Positions 60,186 through 64,000 of a DNA stretch of 64,000 bases are shown piece after piece. The position numbers were made by a program, and so were the translations under genes. The stretch is from Armigeres subalbatus (Eukaryota; Arthropoda; Insecta; Diptera; Culicidae). Position 1 is the stretch's first letter; the number at the start of each line of letters is the position of its first letter. The stretch is from positions 137,509,121 through 137,573,120 of the forward strand of contig NC_085139.1 in assembly GCF_024139115.2 (NCBI RefSeq). The letters run 5' to 3'. Under the pieces are notes generated by a model. It made no database searches. It had not been told where the DNA came from and saw only the letters and a program-made list of their open reading frames with translations.

Positions 60186-60270
60186 TCAAATGTCCTATTA
60201 GACGAAATGTCCTATTCGGCCAGATAAATTTCGGCCTAATAGCATTCGGCCAAATGCCTTTCGGTCCGCA
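60186..60270. repeat. TTCGGCCAAATG array, second copy (short)
   Basis: A few TATTCGGCCAAATG-like words follow the GAGAAGTGAG array, as at 266-592, but far fewer copies remain. Confidence 0.75.
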
Positions 60271-60388
60271 TGAACAATAGCCTGGAAGTAGGCAATTTCC
60301 TATTTAACAATGTTGTGAAAACTCATATGTGAATATGTACATTATGTGGAAGATATTGATTTGAAAAATGTATTGGAGGTACCCTTTT

Positions 60389-60463
60389 TCCCTTCGATGG
60401 GACTCGAACCCATGACCCTACATTACGCTAGACTGGTGCTTTAACTAACTAAGCTACGAAGGA
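60389..60463 (-). mobile_element. tRNA-Ala(AGC)-like sequence, SINE head or tRNA pseudogene
   Basis: A 75-bp cloverleaf-like sequence on the minus strand: acceptor TCCTTCG with CGAAGGG, D stem GCTT/AAGC, B box GGGTTCGAGTCCC, anticodon loop CTAGCGT. The anticodon stem is broken on its 3' side (AATGTAGG instead of ACTGG), so it is unlikely to be a working tRNA. A plus-strand relative is at 62436-62511. Confidence 0.65.
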
Positions 60464-60474
60464 CTACGAAGATA

Positions 60475-60537
60475 CATAGTACACTATCTTGTGTGGCAAG
60501 TACAATGGATACACTATGCCCAGGGTGTCGAGAATAT
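60475..60537 (-). mobile_element. Feilai-like SINE body fragment
   Basis: The plus strand shares AGTACAATGGATACACTATG and CCCAGG-GTCGAGAAT with 17690-17750, in the same orientation. Truncated on both sides. Confidence 0.7.
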
Positions 60538-60796
60538 TAATAGTTAATTAGTTAAAAATCAGTATTTTCAAATAAATACAAAGAAGCGTTGACTCATCCT
60601 TGATCGAATGGTCCAAAAAAAATTAAACTCCATCGAGAAACGGCTTAGATATTAAAGTTTAAAGTCTATCATATTTTCGTGACGGTCCCCGATTTTCGCA
60701 ATCGTAAAGTGTACCCCAATATAGAAAACACAGACGTAGTCCTACGTCAAAACATAGGAAGTCCAGAACGTTGGAACCAGAACCAAACTGGACGTC

Positions 60797-62010
60797 TTGA
60801 GATGTCTGTCAGATGGTCAATCTATTGCTGCAGTCAGTAGAACGTTCCAGTTTCATGAGTCAACTGTGCGTACAATTGAAAAAAAAGCGATGCTTATCCC
60901 GAAAGCTATGGCGAACATCGCACATTATCGTGCAAAACTGTCTGTATATGTTCAAGCTGAAGCTATGAGCAAGATGGGATTAGGTTTTGCTAATATATGT
61001 TCAGGAAAAAGCACATAAATGTTGTCTCTAAGTATAATGGGAAAAGCATTACAACCATACGGAAAATTGAAAGAAGATGAACTTTCCATCAGCTCAAAGG
61101 TTAAGAAACATGAATTCAATTAGGTATGTCCGTTTTAAGGTAAATAGCACATCAGCCGATGTTGAAGCGACAAATGCATACCCCGCCGAGTTCATGAGAT
61201 TGATTGACCAATTGATTGCAGACCAAATTTTCAATGCGGATGAGACCGGCTTATTTTGGAAGAAGATGCCAATCGTACATATTTGACTAAGATCGAGAAA
61301 TCGGCAGCCGGTTCCAAAGCATCGAAAGACCGCATTTCGTTGCTTATGTGCAGTAATGCTTTTGGCGACAAAACACTCAAACCTGCTGCACAGAGCAATG
61401 CGACCACGTTCGATGAAAAATATGAATTTAAATCAGATTTTTTTTTAATTTTGACGTAGAATTACGTCTTACGGTAAGGTAGGGGAATTATTCCAAAGTT
61501 TCAAATTTCGGACCGTCACGAAAAGTGATCAGGAAGTAGAAGCCAATAACTCAGCCGTTTTTCAACGGATTCTGGAGATTTTGGCATGAATCGATCAGTA
61601 AACTCTCTAAGATTTCATACAACTATTGTACACAATTTATTCAATGCATTTCACTATTGAAAATTTCAATTTCGTCAGGTAGTTACTTTTTTAGTAAATT
61701 GCCTACATTTCGGCTATTACCCATCCGGCATGAATATGCACAAAACGTTGATGATCGAATTTCGAATCCACTATCGCATTATACGTAATTCTACGTTCAA
61801 TTAGCGGTCGTGTCTTTGATACAACCTTCTACTTTTGACGTAAACTACGTCTAAGGGGAAGACTCGGATACAGGGTGTGAAATGAAAATTTCAAAATTCC
61901 AAGAATTCCTGAAAGAGAAAGGTTTAGAGTTCAGGATTATTCTGGCAATTGACAATGCTGCTGGTCATTGCCAAGTTGAACATCCAAACGTGAAAATATT
62001 GTTATGAAAA
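60797..62010 (+). pseudogene. Tigger/pogo-like transposase relic
   Basis: Residues spread over several frames: an N-terminal helix-turn-helix with DGQSIAAVSRTFQFHESTV, later FNADETGLFWKKMP (first catalytic aspartate), KASKDRISLLMCSNAFGDKT and, after an insertion, IILAIDNAAGHCQ (second aspartate). This is the order in pogo/Tigger/jerky-type DDE transposases. The third acidic residue (expected QPMDQG region) was not found. Multiple stops and frameshifts. Inactive. Confidence 0.8.
61445..61868. mobile_element. Insertion inside the Tigger-like transposase
   Basis: Sequence from TTGACGTAGAATTACGTC to TTTGACGTAAACTACGTC interrupts the transposase between its first and second aspartate regions. Both edges carry GACGTAG...TACGTC words in inverted arrangement. 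A diverged inverted relative of its left part (TTTTCGTGACGGTCC, GACGTAGTCCTACGTC) lies upstream at about 60640-60760. Confidence 0.6.
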
Positions 62011-62435
62011 TGCCTACATAATCTTCCAAACTTATACGTATATGTTCATGTTAGAATTAGAGGCGAAAGTATAGATTAGATAGTTCTGAAAAAGTACGGC
62101 GGTACAGCAGCAGCAAATTAATATCCAGGTCGGGTGGCTCAATACCCGGAAAATAGGCAATTAACTTTGATAGAACTGAACTCGAGTTGCCTACTCTTGC
62201 CTACACAATACGGGTCTGAGCTTGACGACCGACTGACAGTATAGCACACACAACCTCTACTTGATCATTTCAGTTGCTGATGAATAATGTGTGTAGCCGC
62301 CATACTCACGCTTACTCTAATGAGTAAAACGTGTAATACACACTAGTGGAAATGTTGGCTTGGGAAATGGATTGTGAGTGCTTCGACTATGCGTTCGATT
62401 TGGGAATCTCGGGCACATTCAGTAGCTTCTAAGTT

Positions 62436-62511
62436 GCGAAGGCCGACGGAGTTGTTTAAAAGCACCAGTCTAGCGTACAGAAGGTCGTGGGTTCGAGTCC
62501 CATCGAAGGAA
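62436..62511 (+). mobile_element. tRNA-Ala-like sequence, plus orientation
   Basis: AAAGCACCAGTCTAGCGTAC, AGAAGGTCGTGGGTTCGAGTCCC and ATCGAAGGA match the minus-strand copy at 60389-60463. The 5' acceptor and D arm are decayed. Confidence 0.6.
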
Positions 62512-62849
62512 AGTGGTTACTTCAAATGCATTTTACAAATAAAAAATCTTTCACATTATGCAAGCGATAAAAATAAAAATAATTCCGTTAATACTAATAG
62601 TTTGCAGAGTATCTTTCAATTCCACAAAACGGAAGTCGTCCCTTATGATTTCCGAAAATAAATAAATAAATTTCCAAACTGATGACTTACGTCAGTTTCT
62701 ACCCTCTACACATCGAGCCGGCTTCTACTCATTGAGTCCATTCCGACAATAAACATATTGAATGAAGTTTCGTACTCTACAAAATGAACGTTCGCATATC
62801 CATAAAATTATTCTAAGTGTTTTCTATTCAAAAAGACTTAGAAAGCTGG

Positions 62850-63030
62850 ATACCGCTCCACGCCTTTGTACCAACCGGGTCAGAAGCGAACACCATCTTT
62901 GCAGAGTTACTATCCGACATTCTTGCAAAATGCCCCGCTCATCGTACCATTCCAGCTTAAGCTACCTTTTTGATACTGGGTTCGCACAGAGTTTTGCGAG
63001 CTCATGGTTCATCCTTCGTTGCCGTGTTGT
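62850..63030 (-). pseudogene. LINE ORF2 C-terminal fragment
   Basis: Read on the minus strand, the words matching ...ELTKLCANPVS, KLEWYDERG, RIVTLQRWCS and LTRLVQRRGA follow the order of the fragment at 14517-14738 (ELAQLYGEPS, RVRWAG, RMPDHSPAKMVF, DPAGTKRRGA), with more decay and stops. Confidence 0.6.
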
Positions 63031-63650
63031 ATACTATTTCGCCGAAAAACACTCTTGTTCATCAAACGATTGGAAAGCGTTTCCATAACTTTTTGATAAA
63101 ATGGAAATAGCAGCCTTTCAATTAACTGTCTTTGAATGTTCTTTGAGCTGCTTCGATTTCTGCTTTTTTTAAAACCGGTTAAAATCTTATCACGATCAAG
63201 TTGAATTTGATGTTCCTTTGCAAGACTTTTTAACATCTTGAGATACTTTGTGTAAGTTTTTTCTGTCTTATCTGGTAGTAAATAATATACAAAAGGGAGA
63301 AACTTTCTGTGTATGTCCTCTCCGACCGATCCATGGATTGTGAAAATCTGAGCAAATCTGTTGGGAGCAGAAGAAAATGTGCCATCTGATGAACTCAGCT
63401 CAGCTCAGTCCAAATTGAGCTAATCGAGTAAAATTCGAATAATCGTGAATAACATGATCCCGCCATTGTTAAACTCAACATTTTTTTATAAGAAAAGGTA
63501 GCCATTCACATGTATAACAGAATTCGTTCTCGATATACTCGTAGTTGGATTCTTTGGTAGCTGTGCTGATGCTCGTTGTCGTTGACAAATGCGTCGCTGA
63601 GCACATTTAGACAAATTTGATTGTACCTGAACGATTAAAAACCGATTTGT
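63031..63650. other. Unassigned, with a lysine/arginine-rich minus frame
   Basis: A 75-codon minus frame (63009-63236) reads SLAKEHQIQLDRDKILTGF-like and basic. It may be coding debris, but no family is recognised. Confidence 0.3.
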
Positions 63651-63885
63651 ATCCAGCTTTCCTCGCTCGGTAATGGCGGCTTGTCGGTTTGCAAAAATCA
63701 ATCGGTCACTGTACTTTTTTACACTAACTGGAGGAAAGCCTACTGGCGTTCCTGGATGAGGGGAAGGAAAAAAAGGCCTTTTCGCCAGTGATTTTTCCTC
63801 CAGATAGTGTCAAAAAATACAGTGACCGATTGATTGTTGCACACCGACAAGCCGCTATTTCCGAGCGTGGAAAGCTGAATAACAG
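63651..63885. repeat. Inverted duplication of a coding-like segment
   Basis: About 90 bp at 63651-63741 (minus) and 63795-63883 (plus) are inverted copies across a ~50-bp spacer. Both encode the same peptide pattern: FPP-SVKKYSDRLI followed by RQAAI-ERGKL. Substitutions fall mostly where they change the peptide little. The parent protein is not recognised. Confidence 0.65.
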
Positions 63886-64000
63886 CATTTTTTCAAAAAT
63901 GAATTGTAAAGAAAATATTCAATCCGATAATACCATAGTGCAATGTGCTGATCCATTTTACCCTATGGGGGCAGTCCAGAAACCACGTGGTCATATATGA

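Noticed and set aside
60389..60463. Functional tRNA-Ala gene
   Set aside because: The anticodon stem is broken on one side, and a related copy lies in a decayed context 2 kb away; better read as a SINE head or pseudogene.
1..64000. A new multi-gene system such as a defence island or biosynthetic cluster
   Set aside because: No set of adjacent, intact, co-oriented genes exists; the window is repeats and transposon relics of a eukaryotic genome.

Overview
The window looks like gene-poor nuclear DNA from an insect, most likely a culicine (Aedes-type) mosquito. The support is indirect: high AT content, no operons or long unique coding genes, dense short inverted-repeat transposons with readable target-site duplications, tRNA-derived SINEs with a Feilai-like body, relics of non-LTR, Bel/Pao and pogo/Tigger elements, and tandem arrays of several unit lengths. 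I found no convincing intact host gene. The only uninterrupted recognisable protein frame is a PHD-finger ORF1 of non-LTR retrotransposon type (15870-16643, minus).

Layout. 1-592: composite of GAGAAGTGAG and TTCGGCCAAATG arrays, present again at 59970-60270. 1.5-6.9 kb: chain of MITEs, including a hAT-type copy whose empty site survives in a neighbouring duplicate, and a near-perfect 121-bp-arm palindrome. 7.6-10.0 kb: 2.45-kb element with pogo-like ends and no transposase, filled with GGAATTTCC repeats and a GC-rich insert. 10.1-18.3 kb: solo transposon end, Helitron-like copy, LINE fragments, ORF1-only LINE derivative, SINEs. 19.1-22.7 kb: 131-bp satellite with an orientation switch and a TTAA-type MITE inside one monomer. 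22.8-25.8 kb: two more MITEs (one with two TGACGTCA sites) and a composite inverted-repeat element around a 52-bp satellite.

29.9-41.2 kb: an 11.3-kb G-depleted satellite with core unit AAACCAATCC. It is followed by a 1.4-kb foldback element inserted in its decayed right edge and, at 45.5-47.5 kb, by a G-poor tract that may be a decayed relative. 47.9-53.0 kb: minisatellite, SINE, Bel/Pao pol relic, 147-149-bp repeat, and a hAT-like element swollen by a 24-bp hairpin minisatellite. 55.5-57.8 kb: LINE lacking the reverse transcriptase palm core. 58.4-64.0 kb: AATCATT array, MITE, Tigger-like transposase relic between two opposed tRNA-Ala-like sequences, LINE tail, and an inverted coding-like duplication.

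The parts do not form a pathway; they record layered insertion, and nesting order can be read at several places. All family names rest on motif recognition by eye. No database search was possible.
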